64,000 bases of DNA, taken from NCBI RefSeq assembly GCF_900102815.1, contig NZ_FNGF01000002.1, positions 62,001-126,000 of the forward strand, in the 5' to 3' direction. Both the position numbers and the translations under genes were made by a program. This DNA is from Glycomyces sambucus. Lineage in GTDB: Bacteria > Actinomycetota > Actinomycetes > Mycobacteriales > Micromonosporaceae. The first letter of the stretch is position 1; the number at the start of each line of letters is the position of its first letter. Below are positions 34,597 through 42,522 of the stretch, one piece after another. A model generated the notes under the pieces. It saw nothing but the letters and a program-made list of their open reading frames with translations. It made no database searches and had not been told where the DNA came from.

Positions 34597-35598
34597 TTGG
34601 CACGGAAACGACCGACGATCCACGACGTCGCCGACGCCGCGGGCGTCTCGCGCGGCACGGTCTCGCGGGTCCTCAACGGCAAGTCGAACGTCTCGCTGTC
34701 GGCGGAGACGGCGGTGCGCCGTGCCGTGGCCGAGACCGGGTACGTCGTCAACCGCGCGGCCCGCAGCCTCGTGACCAGCCGGACCGGGTCGATCGTCATG
34801 GTGCTCTCCGAGCCGCAGGAGCGCCTGTTCGAGGACCCGAACTTCTCGGTCCTCATGCGGGTGGCCACGAACCAGCTCGCCGAGCGCGACATGTCGCTGG
34901 TGCTCATGATCGCCGGGGACGACCGCGGCCGCGACCGCGTGGCCCGCTACCTGCGCGGCGGCCACGCCGACGGGGCCCTGCTGGTGTCCACGCACGCGGG
35001 CGACCCGCTGCTCGACGAGATCGAGCGCTCCGGCATCCCCGCCGTCGCCTGCGGCGCCGTGCTCGGGCGCGAGTCGGTGATCCCGTACGCCGCGGCCGAC
35101 GACCGCGGGGGCGCCCGCGCGATGACCCAGTACCTCGTCGACCTGGGCCGCCGCAAGATCGGCATGATCACCGGCCCGCTCGACACCCCCGGCGGGGCGC
35201 TGCGCCTGGAAGGGTTCACGGGCGTGCTCGGCCGCAAGGCCGCCAAGCAGCTCGTCGTCCACGGCGACTACACGCAGGCCGCGGGGGAGGCCGCGATGCG
35301 GCGCCTCCTGGAGGCCGTCCCCGACATCGACGCGGTGTTCGTCGCCTCCGACCTCATGGCCGCCGGGGCGCTCCAGGCCCTGCACGCGGCCGGGCGGCGC
35401 GTCCCCGACGACGTGGCCGTGGGCGGCTTCGACGACTCCGTGATCGCCACCGCGACCCGCCCGGCCCTGACCACGGTCCGCCACCCCCTCGACAAGGTCG
35501 CCGAGGAGACCGTCCGCCTCCTCATCGACCTCCTCGAAGAGCGCGAGGTCGAACCGGTGGTCCTCCCGACCGAACTCGTCGTCCGCGACAGCGCCTGA
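34597..35598 (+). CDS. ganR: LacI family regulator of galactan use
   Basis: 333 residues from TTG 34597. This start is preferred because CATAAT (34560-34565) looks like the -10 box, GGGAGAG (34581-34587) is a good ribosome site, and the product then begins ARKRPTIHDVADAAGVSRGTVSRVLNG, the normal LacI N-terminus. An in-frame ATG at 34564 would add 11 residues. The HTH is followed by a hinge (YVVNRAARSLVT) and a periplasmic-binding-like sensor domain (about 55-330) ending VAVGGFDDS...TTVRHPLDKVAEE. It most likely binds the two CTGTGAAC-type operators between the GH42 and ganS genes. Effector is unknown, presumably a galactobiose-like sugar. Confidence 0.85.
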   Translation: MARKRPTIHDVADAAGVSRGTVSRVLNGKSNVSLSAETAVRRAVAETGYVVNRAARSLVTSRTGSIVMVLSEPQERLFEDPNFSVLMRVATNQLAERDMSLVLMIAGDDRGRDRVARYLRGGHADGALLVSTHAGDPLLDEIERSGIPAVACGAVLGRESVIPYAAADDRGGARAMTQYLVDLGRRKIGMITGPLDTPGGALRLEGFTGVLGRKAAKQLVVHGDYTQAAGEAAMRRLLEAVPDIDAVFVASDLMAAGALQALHAAGRRVPDDVAVGGFDDSVIATATRPALTTVRHPLDKVAEETVRLLIDLLEEREVEPVVLPTELVVRDSA

Positions 35599-35618
35599 GC
35601 CGGACCGCTGCCGTGTGC

Positions 35619-35650
35619 GCAGTGGTGCGGCTGCACCGCAACCGGCACCT
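35619..35650. repeat. Palindromic repeat copy J1 (variant core)
   Basis: An imperfect inverted repeat in the gap between convergent LacI and DinB genes. Its left end GCAGTG and right end GGCACCT match other family copies. It aligns along its length with J2, 40 bp further on. Confidence 0.6.
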
Positions 35651-35687
35651 CGCTCGACGCCGGGCCGCTGAGACGGCGTGCCTTTGG

Positions 35688-35712
35688 GGTGCCGTTGCGC
35701 CGCAACGGCACC
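35688..35712. repeat. Palindromic repeat copy J2 (variant core)
   Basis: A perfect inverted repeat: 12-bp arms (left arm GGTGCCGTTGCG) around a single C, 7 bp from the DinB-family stop codon. Outer GTGCC/GGCACCTACC matches copy F2, but the inner core is GTTGCG instead of ATGTCAC. Confidence 0.85.
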
Positions 35713-35718
35713 TACCGC

Positions 35719-36225
35719 TCAGCCCGCGACGAGCCCGCGCACGTACGCGGCCTGGCCGCCGTGCTGCTGGTTGTCGTCGATGACGCTGACCAGGCGCACG
35801 CCGAGCGTCACGTGCGGCGTCCAGTTCACGTCCACCACCCGGTCGAGGTCGGCCGCGGTCAGCCCGGAGACGTACTCCAGGGTCCGCGCGTGCACCGCCT
35901 CGTAGTAGGCGAGGAGGTCCGCCCCCGACACGCCGCTGACGCGCCCCACCTGCTCCGGCGTGTGCCCGTACCCGGTGTCGCCCGGCGGCAGGTCGAGGCC
36001 GAAGCGCTCCTCCCAGCCGCCGTCCGTCCACGCCTGCTCCCGGCCGGCCGCCTCGGACACGTGGTCGTCCTGGACCCGCGCGATGTGCCACACCAGCCAG
36101 GCGATCGAGTTCGCGCCCGGCCCCGGCCGGGCCTCCAGGTGCTCCTGCGACAACCCGTCCAGCACCTCCGCGACCTCGCCCCGGACCCGGCCGAAGGCGT
36201 CGGCCAGCAGCTCGTTGATCTCCAT
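35719..36225 (-). CDS. DinB / DUF664 family protein (mycothiol transferase-like)
   Basis: 168 residues forming a four-helix DinB fold: MEINELLADAFGRVRGEVAEVLDGLS, then SIAWLVWHIARVQDDHVSEAAGREQAW and C-terminal DDNQQHGGQAAYVRGL. Three histidines (H47 in WHIARVQDDH, H55 and the HGGQ one) are the expected metal ligands. Actinomycete relatives are annotated as mycothiol-dependent enzymes; a thiol-transfer or detoxification role is plausible but not shown. It is the last gene of a leftward pair after an SDR gene, with a hairpin between. Confidence 0.82.
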   Translation of the reverse strand: MEINELLADAFGRVRGEVAEVLDGLSQEHLEARPGPGANSIAWLVWHIARVQDDHVSEAAGREQAWTDGGWEERFGLDLPPGDTGYGHTPEQVGRVSGVSGADLLAYYEAVHARTLEYVSGLTAADLDRVVDVNWTPHVTLGVRLVSVIDDNQQHGGQAAYVRGLVAG

Positions 36226-36252
36226 GCGGAACCTCTCCTCGGACCGAAACGC

Positions 36253-36278
36253 ACGGCCGCCCGAACCCGGGCGGCCGT
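36253..36278 (-). terminator. Hairpin between SDR and DinB genes
   Basis: An 11-bp perfect stem (36253-36263 with 36268-36278; arm ACGGCCGCCCG) and 4-nt loop, downstream of the leftward SDR gene. Confidence 0.65.
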
Positions 36279-36303
36279 ACGAAACTAGCGCGTCGCGCCG
36301 ACT

Positions 36304-37251
36304 TCAGCGCCCGAAGCCGTCGACCCCGGTGAGCTCCACCGAGAAGTCCCACAGCAGCGCGGCCTCCTCGGGGTCGACCGCGTACGGCGCGACCCCGCCA
36401 CCGTCCTCGGTCACCTCGGCGACCTCGCAGTCCACGAGGTACACGCCGCCCATCCCCTCCAGCTGCGGCGAGAACGCCGCCCACGTCTGGGTGGCCGCGC
36501 CCTGCTCGGGCGTCTTGAGCCAGTCGGCGACCGCGTTGCCGTCCTCGTCGATCCAGCCCAGCGCCACCTGGTCCTCGTGCGAGACGTGCCGCTGGAGCGG
36601 GGTGAGGATGCCGCCGGGGTGCAGCGCGAACGCCCGCACGCCCCGCTCCTTCCCGAGCCGGTCGAGGTGGACGGCGAACAGCACGTTCGCGGTCTTGGAC
36701 TGGCCGTACGCCTCCCAGCGGTCGTAGCCGCGCTCGAAGTGCGGGTCGTCCCAGCGGATCGGCGAGCGGCGGTGGCCGCCCGAGGACACCGCGACGACGC
36801 GGGCGCCCTCGTTCAGCAGGGGCGCCAAGCGGTTCACGAGCGCGAAGTGCCCGAGGTGGTTGGTGGCGAACTGGAGCTCCCAGCCCGGTCCGACGCGGGT
36901 CTCCGGGCTCGCCATGACCCCGGCGGAGTCGATGACGGCGTCGAAGCCCTCCCCGGCGGCGAGGCGCCTGTCGGCGAACGCCTCGACGCTGTCGAGGTCG
37001 GCCAGGTCGAGCCCGTCGGTCTCGACCCCGTCGATCCCCGCCAGGGCCTCCTTCGCGGTCGCGGGCCGCCGCGCCGGGACCACGACGTTCGCGCCCGCGG
37101 CGGCGAGCGCGCGGGTCGTCTCCAGGCCGATCCCGGAGTAGCCGCCGGTGACGAGGACGCGCTTCCCGGTCAGGTCGATGCCGTCGAGGACCTCGGCGGC
37201 CGTGGTCGCGGCCCCGAAACCGGAGCCGATCGCATGCTGTGGTGTGCTCAT
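36304..37251 (-). CDS. Short-chain dehydrogenase/reductase (retinol dehydrogenase-like)
   Basis: 315 residues from ATG 37251; TACGCT sits 6 nt upstream, indicating a leaderless mRNA. The classical SDR layout is clear: GKRVLVTGGYSGIGLETTRALAAAG (cofactor motif TGGYSGIG, about 34-41), NHLGHFAL (about 123), catalytic Ser in VVAVSSGGH and Tyr-x3-Lys in YGQSK. The length and the long C-terminal part (LHPGGILTPLQRH...) fit the WW-oxidoreductase/retinol-dehydrogenase-like group. Substrate unknown. Confidence 0.87.
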   Translation of the reverse strand: MSTPQHAIGSGFGAATTAAEVLDGIDLTGKRVLVTGGYSGIGLETTRALAAAGANVVVPARRPATAKEALAGIDGVETDGLDLADLDSVEAFADRRLAAGEGFDAVIDSAGVMASPETRVGPGWELQFATNHLGHFALVNRLAPLLNEGARVVAVSSGGHRRSPIRWDDPHFERGYDRWEAYGQSKTANVLFAVHLDRLGKERGVRAFALHPGGILTPLQRHVSHEDQVALGWIDEDGNAVADWLKTPEQGAATQTWAAFSPQLEGMGGVYLVDCEVAEVTEDGGGVAPYAVDPEEAALLWDFSVELTGVDGFGR

Positions 37252-37257
37252 GGCCCG

Positions 37258-37263
37258 AGCGTA
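37258..37263 (-). promoter_or_regulatory. -10 box of the SDR gene, leaderless type
   Basis: TACGCT on the minus strand, 6 nt before ATG 37251. Confidence 0.5.
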
Positions 37264-37335
37264 GAACCTAGAGCGCACTCGAGGTCAACTCCCGCGATTC
37301 CACGCCTGCGGTGGCCGCCGGGGGCGCGCGCGATC

Positions 37336-37341
37336 CATACT
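37336..37341 (+). promoter_or_regulatory. -10 box, leaderless type
   Basis: CATACT, 6 nt before GTG 37348 of the SHOCT-domain gene. Confidence 0.5.
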
Positions 37342-37347
37342 GAACCC

Positions 37348-38223
37348 GTGCCCTCGACCCCGCATCCGGACGCCAAGCGCCGGAACCCGGCCGCCGTGCT
37401 CCTCGGCCCGCTGCTCCTCGCCGCCCTCCTCGCCGCCAGCTGGTGGCTCATCGAGACCGGCGTGCGCGTCGGCCACACCGTCGAATGGGAGTGCTGGGGC
37501 GGCGAGTGCTCCACCGACGACTGGCGTTCGCTCCTGCCCGTCGCCGGCATCATCTGCAACGTCGTCCTCGCGATCATGCTCGCCGGGCTTGCCCGCGCCT
37601 TCGGATTCGGCCTTGCCGCGCTCGCGGGGCTCCTCGCGGCCTTGAGCGGCTGGAGCGCGGCCGTCACCGAGGACGGCCTGGCTGCCTCCGAGGTCGCCAC
37701 CGAGTCGCGGATCGTCGGCGCGCTCGCGGGCGTCGCCGCGGTGATCGCCCTCCTGGGCCTGCTCGCCGAACTCAGGGTCACGGGGTACGGCGCGCGGCTG
37801 CTCGGCGCGCAGCGGGTGCCGGCGCGGCTCACCGACTACGGCGCGGCCGAGGCTCCGATCGGCGGGATCTCCGCCGAGACCGCCGCGGCGAGCGGCTTCG
37901 GCACGGCGAGCCTCCGGTTCACCCACAACGGCCGCCGCCACAGCGTGCGGGTCCGCATCAACCGCAAGTGGATCGACCAGCCCGTGTTCGCGGTCTTCCG
38001 CGAGACGCGCCCCGAGAACGCGCGCGTGGCCCTCCCGTGGATCAGGTCCGGCACCCCCGCCGCGGAGACCTCGTCGAGCACCACTGCCGCGGCCTCCGCG
38101 AGCACCCGCACCGGGTCCGGCTCGATCGTCTCCGAACTCGAACGCCTCGCGGCCCTGCGCTCGGCCGGCCACCTCACCCAGGAGGAGTTCGACGCGGCCA
38201 AGCGCCGCCTCCTCGGCGAGTGA
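37348..38223 (+). CDS. Membrane protein with C-terminal SHOCT domain
   Basis: 291 residues; start GTG 37348 is fixed by a CATACT box 6 nt upstream. Predicted helices are at about 15-36, 65-88, 88-108 and 120-143. A soluble central part follows (FTHNGRRHSVRVRINRKW, RVALPWI), then a Ser/Thr-rich linker and a short C-terminal SHOCT helix pair, SELERLAALRSAGHLTQEEFDAAKRRLLG (about 262-290). SHOCT domains are oligomerisation or oligonucleotide-linked modules found at protein ends. The central domain is not recognised. Cys-Trp-Gly-Gly-Glu-Cys in the first loop could form an extracytoplasmic disulphide. Confidence 0.8.
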   Translation: MPSTPHPDAKRRNPAAVLLGPLLLAALLAASWWLIETGVRVGHTVEWECWGGECSTDDWRSLLPVAGIICNVVLAIMLAGLARAFGFGLAALAGLLAALSGWSAAVTEDGLAASEVATESRIVGALAGVAAVIALLGLLAELRVTGYGARLLGAQRVPARLTDYGAAEAPIGGISAETAAASGFGTASLRFTHNGRRHSVRVRINRKWIDQPVFAVFRETRPENARVALPWIRSGTPAAETSSSTTAAASASTRTGSGSIVSELERLAALRSAGHLTQEEFDAAKRRLLGE

Positions 38224-38403
38224 GTCACAGGCCCGGCGCCGGTCCGGCCTCCACTGTTCGGGCGCCCGGTCCGGCCCCCTGCTCGGGCAGCCGAGCCGGC
38301 GACCGGTCGCCGCATCGTCTCGCCGCATCGTCCGCCCACAACGGTGCCGGACCCGCCTCCCGAACGGCGGCGGTGCCCCCACCGGCTGCGGTTGCCCGAC
38401 ATA

Positions 38404-38454
38404 CCGCAGGCGGCGGCACGTCACGCGTCATATGTGACATACCACCGCCTGCGG
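38404..38454. repeat. Palindromic repeat copy G, with GC-rich outer stem
   Basis: Outer 10-bp arms CCGCAGGCGG (38404-38413) and its complement (38445-38454) enclose a core with GTCAC and GTGAC half-sites (CACGTCAC ... TGTGACAT). It is in the 246-bp gap between two convergent genes; nothing else was seen in that gap. It would also work as a bidirectional terminator. Confidence 0.75.
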
Positions 38455-38469
38455 GCGACTACCGGCCGG

Positions 38470-38934
38470 TCAGAGCGATCCCTTCCACTCCCGGCGGGCC
38501 TGCACCGGCTCGGGAACGTTCGCGGCGAGCGCCATGACGCAGCCCGCGGCCAGGAGCAGCAGGCCGACCGCGGCGACCACTTCGCCGGAGCCCTGGCCGC
38601 CCGCGGGCAGGTCGCCGGAGATGCGCAGGTCGCCGCCGTAGAGGAGCATCGCCCCGGTGAACCCGCCGAAGGCCCAGGCCATGCGGGTCTCGTGGGTGCG
38701 CCACGCGAAGAACATCGCGCACCACAGCACCAGCAGCGGGATCAGGGCGAGCGAGAGCCCGTAGGTGCCGGCGTCCGCGTCGACGCCGTCGAGGTCCGCG
38801 AGCCCCCAGTAGTTCACCGTCCCTCCGCCGGCGTCCGCCCACGGGAGGAACATCGAGCCGGCCACGAGCATGGAACCGCCGAGGGCGGCCAGGCCGCCGG
38901 CGCGGGAGTACGGGGTCGAGGGAGTGCGCTCCAT
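38470..38934 (-). CDS. Uncharacterised four-helix membrane protein
   Basis: 154 residues. Of two adjacent ATGs, 38934 is better spaced (5 nt) from GGAGGT than 38937. Hydrophobic segments lie at about 12-30, 57-75, 81-98 and 115-136. The first loop carries FLPWADAGGGTVNYWGL, a pattern seen in many small actinobacterial membrane proteins of unknown role. The C-terminus is basic. No family could be named. The gene faces the SHOCT-domain gene with palindrome G between. Confidence 0.7.
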   Translation of the reverse strand: MERTPSTPYSRAGGLAALGGSMLVAGSMFLPWADAGGGTVNYWGLADLDGVDADAGTYGLSLALIPLLVLWCAMFFAWRTHETRMAWAFGGFTGAMLLYGGDLRISGDLPAGGQGSGEVVAAVGLLLLAAGCVMALAANVPEPVQARREWKGSL

Positions 38935-39075
38935 CATCCACCTCCGGTTGCGATTCGCGTCTTCCCTCAAGGGCACCACCGCGGATGACCTGCGTCAACG
39001 GCCTTGACGGCTTCTTGACACGGAAGGCGCGAAAGCGTCCAGACCGCCGGAACCCGGCGATATCGAGCGCGCTCG

Positions 39076-39097
39076 ATGCCGCGGGCACGCGCGGCAT
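39076..39097 (-). terminator. Hairpin after the KAS III-HDO operon
   Basis: ATGCCGCG with CGCGGCAT around 6 nt, 20 bp beyond the last gene of the leftward operon. A perfect 16-bp palindrome, ATCGAGCGCGCTCGAT (39062-39077), is directly adjacent. The 183-bp gap 38935-39117 holds nothing else recognisable. Confidence 0.55.
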
Positions 39098-39117
39098 TTA
39101 CCGTCGTGAATGGAACG

Positions 39118-39927
39118 TCAAGCCCGCGCCGCCAACCGCCGCAGGTGCTCGTGCGCGTACTCGCAGATCACGGCATGGCGGTACACCGCGTGCGGCACGT
39201 CCGCGTTCGAGTCGACCCGCACCGACAGGTCGCCGTTGCACCACCGCAGGAACGTCGGGTCGCCGGTGATCTCGGCGAGGATCGCCAGGATCGAGTCGTC
39301 GAACCGCATGGAGTGGACGGCACGGCGGTACTCCTCGGGGGTCAGGCACGCGGCGAACGGCAGGTTCATGAGGCACAGCGCGGTCTGGATGTCGAGCCGC
39401 ATGAGCCGCACCCGCTCCGGCTCGGCGTCCAGCTCGGGGATGTCGAGCCCCGTGAAGTCCGGGTCGGCCCGGCGCGCGACGGGCCCGAGCCCGGCGAGCA
39501 CCACGTACACGTTGACGTCGTGCTCGATGACGGCCGCGTCCCCGAGCCCCGCGAGGTCGGTGGGCCGCAGTGCGACCGGCTCGATCGCCGTGTCGGTGTT
39601 GCGGACGATGAAGTTGAGCAGGTTCGTCTCGATCACGAAGTGCCGGATGAGGAGTTCGACCGCGAGCGGGGACACGAAGCGGCGCAGGAACCAGATGCAG
39701 AGCCGGTCCATGAGCCGGTGCGCGGTCCAGCGCACCGGCGTGATCCGCTTGAGCACCAGGATGACCAGCGCCAGGACCCGCGAGACCGGCCGGGCGACCG
39801 GGTACAGCCAGGTGCGGGTCCAGCGGCGCTGGTCGTCGGCGATCTTGCGGGCGGTCTCGCGGTCGAGGACCAGCGAGGGGTCCCCGGTCACGGCGTCCCA
39901 GATCGGCGGCCCCGCGAGGTCAGACAT
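39118..39927 (-). CDS. Unknown membrane-associated protein coupled to KAS III-HDO fusion
   Basis: 269 residues, unrecognised with certainty; it may be a DUF6999-type protein (from memory, unverified). Seen directly: an amphipathic N-terminus, a hydrophobic basic-flanked segment (WLYPVARPVSRVLALVILVLK, about 41-61), a second aromatic/hydrophobic part (LCIWFLRRFVSPLAVELLIRHFVIETNLLNFIV, about 76-108), then a soluble part with EHDVNVYVVLAG and a C-terminus rich in His (HAVYRHAVICEYAHEHLRRL). Its ATG lies inside the end of the upstream gene (8-bp overlap, ATGTCTGA), so synthesis is translationally coupled. That points to a function with the ketosynthase-oxidase, perhaps tethering it or its lipid substrate to the membrane. 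Confidence 0.8.
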   Translation of the reverse strand: MSDLAGPPIWDAVTGDPSLVLDRETARKIADDQRRWTRTWLYPVARPVSRVLALVILVLKRITPVRWTAHRLMDRLCIWFLRRFVSPLAVELLIRHFVIETNLLNFIVRNTDTAIEPVALRPTDLAGLGDAAVIEHDVNVYVVLAGLGPVARRADPDFTGLDIPELDAEPERVRLMRLDIQTALCLMNLPFAACLTPEEYRRAVHSMRFDDSILAILAEITGDPTFLRWCNGDLSVRVDSNADVPHAVYRHAVICEYAHEHLRRLAARA

Positions 39928-41812
39928 TGTCGAGCTCTTCGAGCTGGAGCGCGTACAGGCGGGCGACGGTCTTCGCGGTGGAGACGATCGCGTCGGCCGC
40001 CGCGGCGTCGATGCGCGGTGACGCGAGGATCGCCTGGAGCTTCGCGAAGTGGTCGTCGTCGGCCTCCCCGTGGTAGGCCAGGAAGCTCACCTGGTCGTCG
40101 CGCAGGCCGAGCTGCTGCTGGAACTGCGCGGCCCACCCGGCGGCCTTCCCGGTGCCGAGCCCTTCGATGACGAACATGGCGCCGAGGAGCCCGACCGGGT
40201 CCGGCAGGCTCGCGGCGTGGAACATGTACGCCGACAGCGCCTCCGAGCCGATGTTCTTGCGCCCGTTGCGGATCGCCTCGATCGAGCCGCCGCACGCGGC
40301 GTAGTCCCGCTCGATCATCATGAAGTCGCGGTGCTCCTCGGCGGCGTGCCCGATCGCGGCGCTGCGCAGGTCGAAGTGGTCCACGGAGAAGTTCGAGGCG
40401 GCGCGGGAGATCCAGCGCGCGCCGTCGGCGACCTGCTGGCGCAGGTTGAACAGCAGCCGCAGGTAGTCGTCCAGGGTGGACTCCCCGTCGGCGAGGCGCC
40501 GCATGACCGGGACGGCGTCGAGGCGCCGCTCGAAGTCCTCCCACACCGCGTCGAGCCGCGCGAACACGTTCCCGTCCGAGGTCGGCGCCGCCCCGTGAAG
40601 CACCGCCTCGTGCGACACCTTCTCATGCACCACCGCGGCCGGCGCGGCGGCCCGCTCCGGCACCTGGACCGCCTGCGCCGCTTCGGGTCCCACGCACGTC
40701 AGGTGCGCGAACCCGAACGAGAACCGCCCCGACTCTGGCACCGCGAGGAGCACGGTCTGGCCCGGCTCGAACCGCCCGGTCCGCCAGCACTCCTCCAGCG
40801 CGATGAAGATCGAGGCCGCCCCGGTGTTCCCGCGCGTCTCCAGGTTCGAGAACCACCGGCCGGTGTCGATCTGCGCGCCCGTGGACGCGAGCTGGTCGAA
40901 CACGATGTCGCGGAACGCGTTCGTCGAGTAGTGGCACAGCACGTGGTCGAGCCGCTTGAGGTCGATGAGGCCGCGCTGCGCGAGCGAAGCGAACTCCTTG
41001 AGCCCCGCCTCGGCGAGCGCCCCGAGCGCCGACGTGTCTTGGCGCAGCAGCATCATCCCGGCCTGCTCGGCCGCGGCGGCGCTGCCCATGTCCTGCCAGG
41101 TCCGGCCCGCCTCGGGCGCGGCGCCGTCGGTCCCGGAGCGCATGCACACCGCGTGCTCGTGCGCGAGCGAGACAGTGCGGACCCAGTCGACCCGCAGCGA
41201 GGGCCGGTCGGGGCGCGGCCGGGCCTCCACGAGCACCGACCCGGCCCCGTCGGAGAGCATCCAGCGCAGGAAGTGCGCGTCGGTGTCGCTGCCGCCGCTG
41301 CCGTTGGCGCCGTGCGAGCCGTTGAACCGGGAGGCCCGCAGCCACCGGGACGCCAGCTCGGAGCCGACCACGGCCGCCCGCTGCCGGTCGCCGAGCCGCA
41401 CTTTCGCGACGGCCGCGTCGAGGGCCGCGATCCCGGAGGCGCACACCCCGGCCGCCGAGAGGAGCTGCATCGGCCCGCCGCCGATGCGCCCGTGCACCAT
41501 CGACGCGAACCCGGGCACCAGCAGGTCGCCCTGGGTGGTCGCGGTGGCGAGCATGTCGAGGTCGGCGGGGCCGAGACCGCGGTCGTCGAGCATCGACCGG
41601 AGCGCGGCGGCGGCCAGCTCCTCGTTCAGCTCGGTGGTGCGGCCGCGCTCGTCGAGCGCGTAGTGCCGCTTGGCGATCCCGTTGGCAGCGAGGATGCGGC
41701 GCCGCAGCCGGTCCCCCCGCGCGTCCACGCCGCCGAGGCGCGCGGCGATCTCGTCGTTCCCGACCGGGTCCCCGGGGAGGTACGCTCCCGCTGCGGTGAT
41801 GAAGGCGTTCAT
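39920..41812 (-). CDS. KAS III ketosynthase fused to haem-oxygenase-like di-iron oxidase
   Basis: 630 residues from ATG 41812 (GAGGC and GGAG upstream; weak). Residues 1 to about 375 are a FabH/KAS III-like thiolase fold with the full triad: Cys124 (SAAGVCASGIAAL), His294 (CHYSTNAF) and Asn329 (ETRGNTGAAS). After a linker (about 378-412) comes a helical domain (about 415-630) of the iron-containing redox enzyme/HDO group, with HAAEEHRDFMMIERDY (489-504), YMFHAASLPDPVGLLGAMFVIEGLG (529-553) and HxxxDxxH in HGEADDDH (581-588) as probable iron ligands. KAS III enzymes condense an acyl starter; HDO enzymes do O2-dependent C-C or C-N cleavage (UndA makes 1-alkenes from fatty acids). One chain could thus build and then oxidise or decarboxylate a lipid. 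An StlD/DarB-like condensation is an alternative for the first half. The product is unknown. Confidence 0.88.
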   Translation of the reverse strand: MNAFITAAGAYLPGDPVGNDEIAARLGGVDARGDRLRRRILAANGIAKRHYALDERGRTTELNEELAAAALRSMLDDRGLGPADLDMLATATTQGDLLVPGFASMVHGRIGGGPMQLLSAAGVCASGIAALDAAVAKVRLGDRQRAAVVGSELASRWLRASRFNGSHGANGSGGSDTDAHFLRWMLSDGAGSVLVEARPRPDRPSLRVDWVRTVSLAHEHAVCMRSGTDGAAPEAGRTWQDMGSAAAAEQAGMMLLRQDTSALGALAEAGLKEFASLAQRGLIDLKRLDHVLCHYSTNAFRDIVFDQLASTGAQIDTGRWFSNLETRGNTGAASIFIALEECWRTGRFEPGQTVLLAVPESGRFSFGFAHLTCVGPEAAQAVQVPERAAAPAAVVHEKVSHEAVLHGAAPTSDGNVFARLDAVWEDFERRLDAVPVMRRLADGESTLDDYLRLLFNLRQQVADGARWISRAASNFSVDHFDLRSAAIGHAAEEHRDFMMIERDYAACGGSIEAIRNGRKNIGSEALSAYMFHAASLPDPVGLLGAMFVIEGLGTGKAAGWAAQFQQQLGLRDDQVSFLAYHGEADDDHFAKLQAILASPRIDAAAADAIVSTAKTVARLYALQLEELDNV

Positions 41813-41883
41813 GACTCCATTGAGCCTCACCGGGGCCGCCGTGCGCATCGGCTGGATCGCTCAATCCCCGGGGGCGAAAGTAC

Positions 41884-42522
41884 TCAGTCCCCGTCGATGC
41901 CCTGCTCGATCGCGTACCGCACCAGCTGGGCCCGGTTGTGCAGCTGGAGCTTCGCGAGGATGTGCTGGACGTGGTTCTGCACCGTCCGCGGCGACAGCGT
42001 CAGCCGCGCGGCGATCTCCTTGTAGCCCAAGCCCTTCGCCACGAGCCGCAGCACCTCGGTCTCGCGCTCGGACAGGCGTGGGCGCTCCTCGGGCTCCGGC
42101 GCGTTCGCCAGCCGCCGGTACTCGCCGAGGACCAGGCCCGCCAGGCCCGGCGTGAACACCGCGTCCCCGGCCGCCACCCGCTCCACCGCGTCCGCGAGCT
42201 CCGCGGGCGACGCCGACTTCACCAGGTACCCGCGCGCCCCGGCCTTGATCGCCTCCAGCACGTCGGAGGACTCGCCGCTCGCGGATAGCACCAGGACCGC
42301 CGTCGGGCAGTCCTCGCCCAGGCCCTGGAGCACCTGCACCCCCGACAGGCCCGGCATCTGGAGGTCGAGGATCGCCACGTCCGGCCGCAGCGACCGGATC
42401 CCCTCCAGCGCCGCCCGGCCCTCGCCGAACACGGCGAGCACCCGGTGCCCGGCCCCGGTCAGGTCCCGCGCGATGGCCTCCCGCCAGATCGGGTGGTCAT
42501 CGACCACGACGAGCGTCGCCAC
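41884..42522 (-). CDS. NarL/LuxR response regulator, MacR-like
   Basis: 212 residues. GTG 42522 has GGGAGG 6-7 nt upstream; GTG 42528 is too close to that site. The receiver domain (1-120) has acidic pocket DD at 8-9, phosphoacceptor D53 (ILDLQMPG) and conserved Ser/Lys (VLSAS, YLVKSAS). A linker leads to a LuxR-type HTH (about 148-210): LSERETEVLRLVAKGLGYKEIAARLTLSPRTVQNHVQHILAKL. Its start overlaps the kinase gene by 26 bp, so kinase and regulator are made together as one two-component system. The target is unknown. Confidence 0.9.
   Translation of the reverse strand: MATLVVVDDHPIWREAIARDLTGAGHRVLAVFGEGRAALEGIRSLRPDVAILDLQMPGLSGVQVLQGLGEDCPTAVLVLSASGESSDVLEAIKAGARGYLVKSASPAELADAVERVAAGDAVFTPGLAGLVLGEYRRLANAPEPEERPRLSERETEVLRLVAKGLGYKEIAARLTLSPRTVQNHVQHILAKLQLHNRAQLVRYAIEQGIDGD

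Noticed and set aside
36304-37278. The longer SDR start at 37278
   Set aside because: The nine extra codons have no ribosome site. A TACGCT box 6 nt before ATG 37251 fits a leaderless start better.
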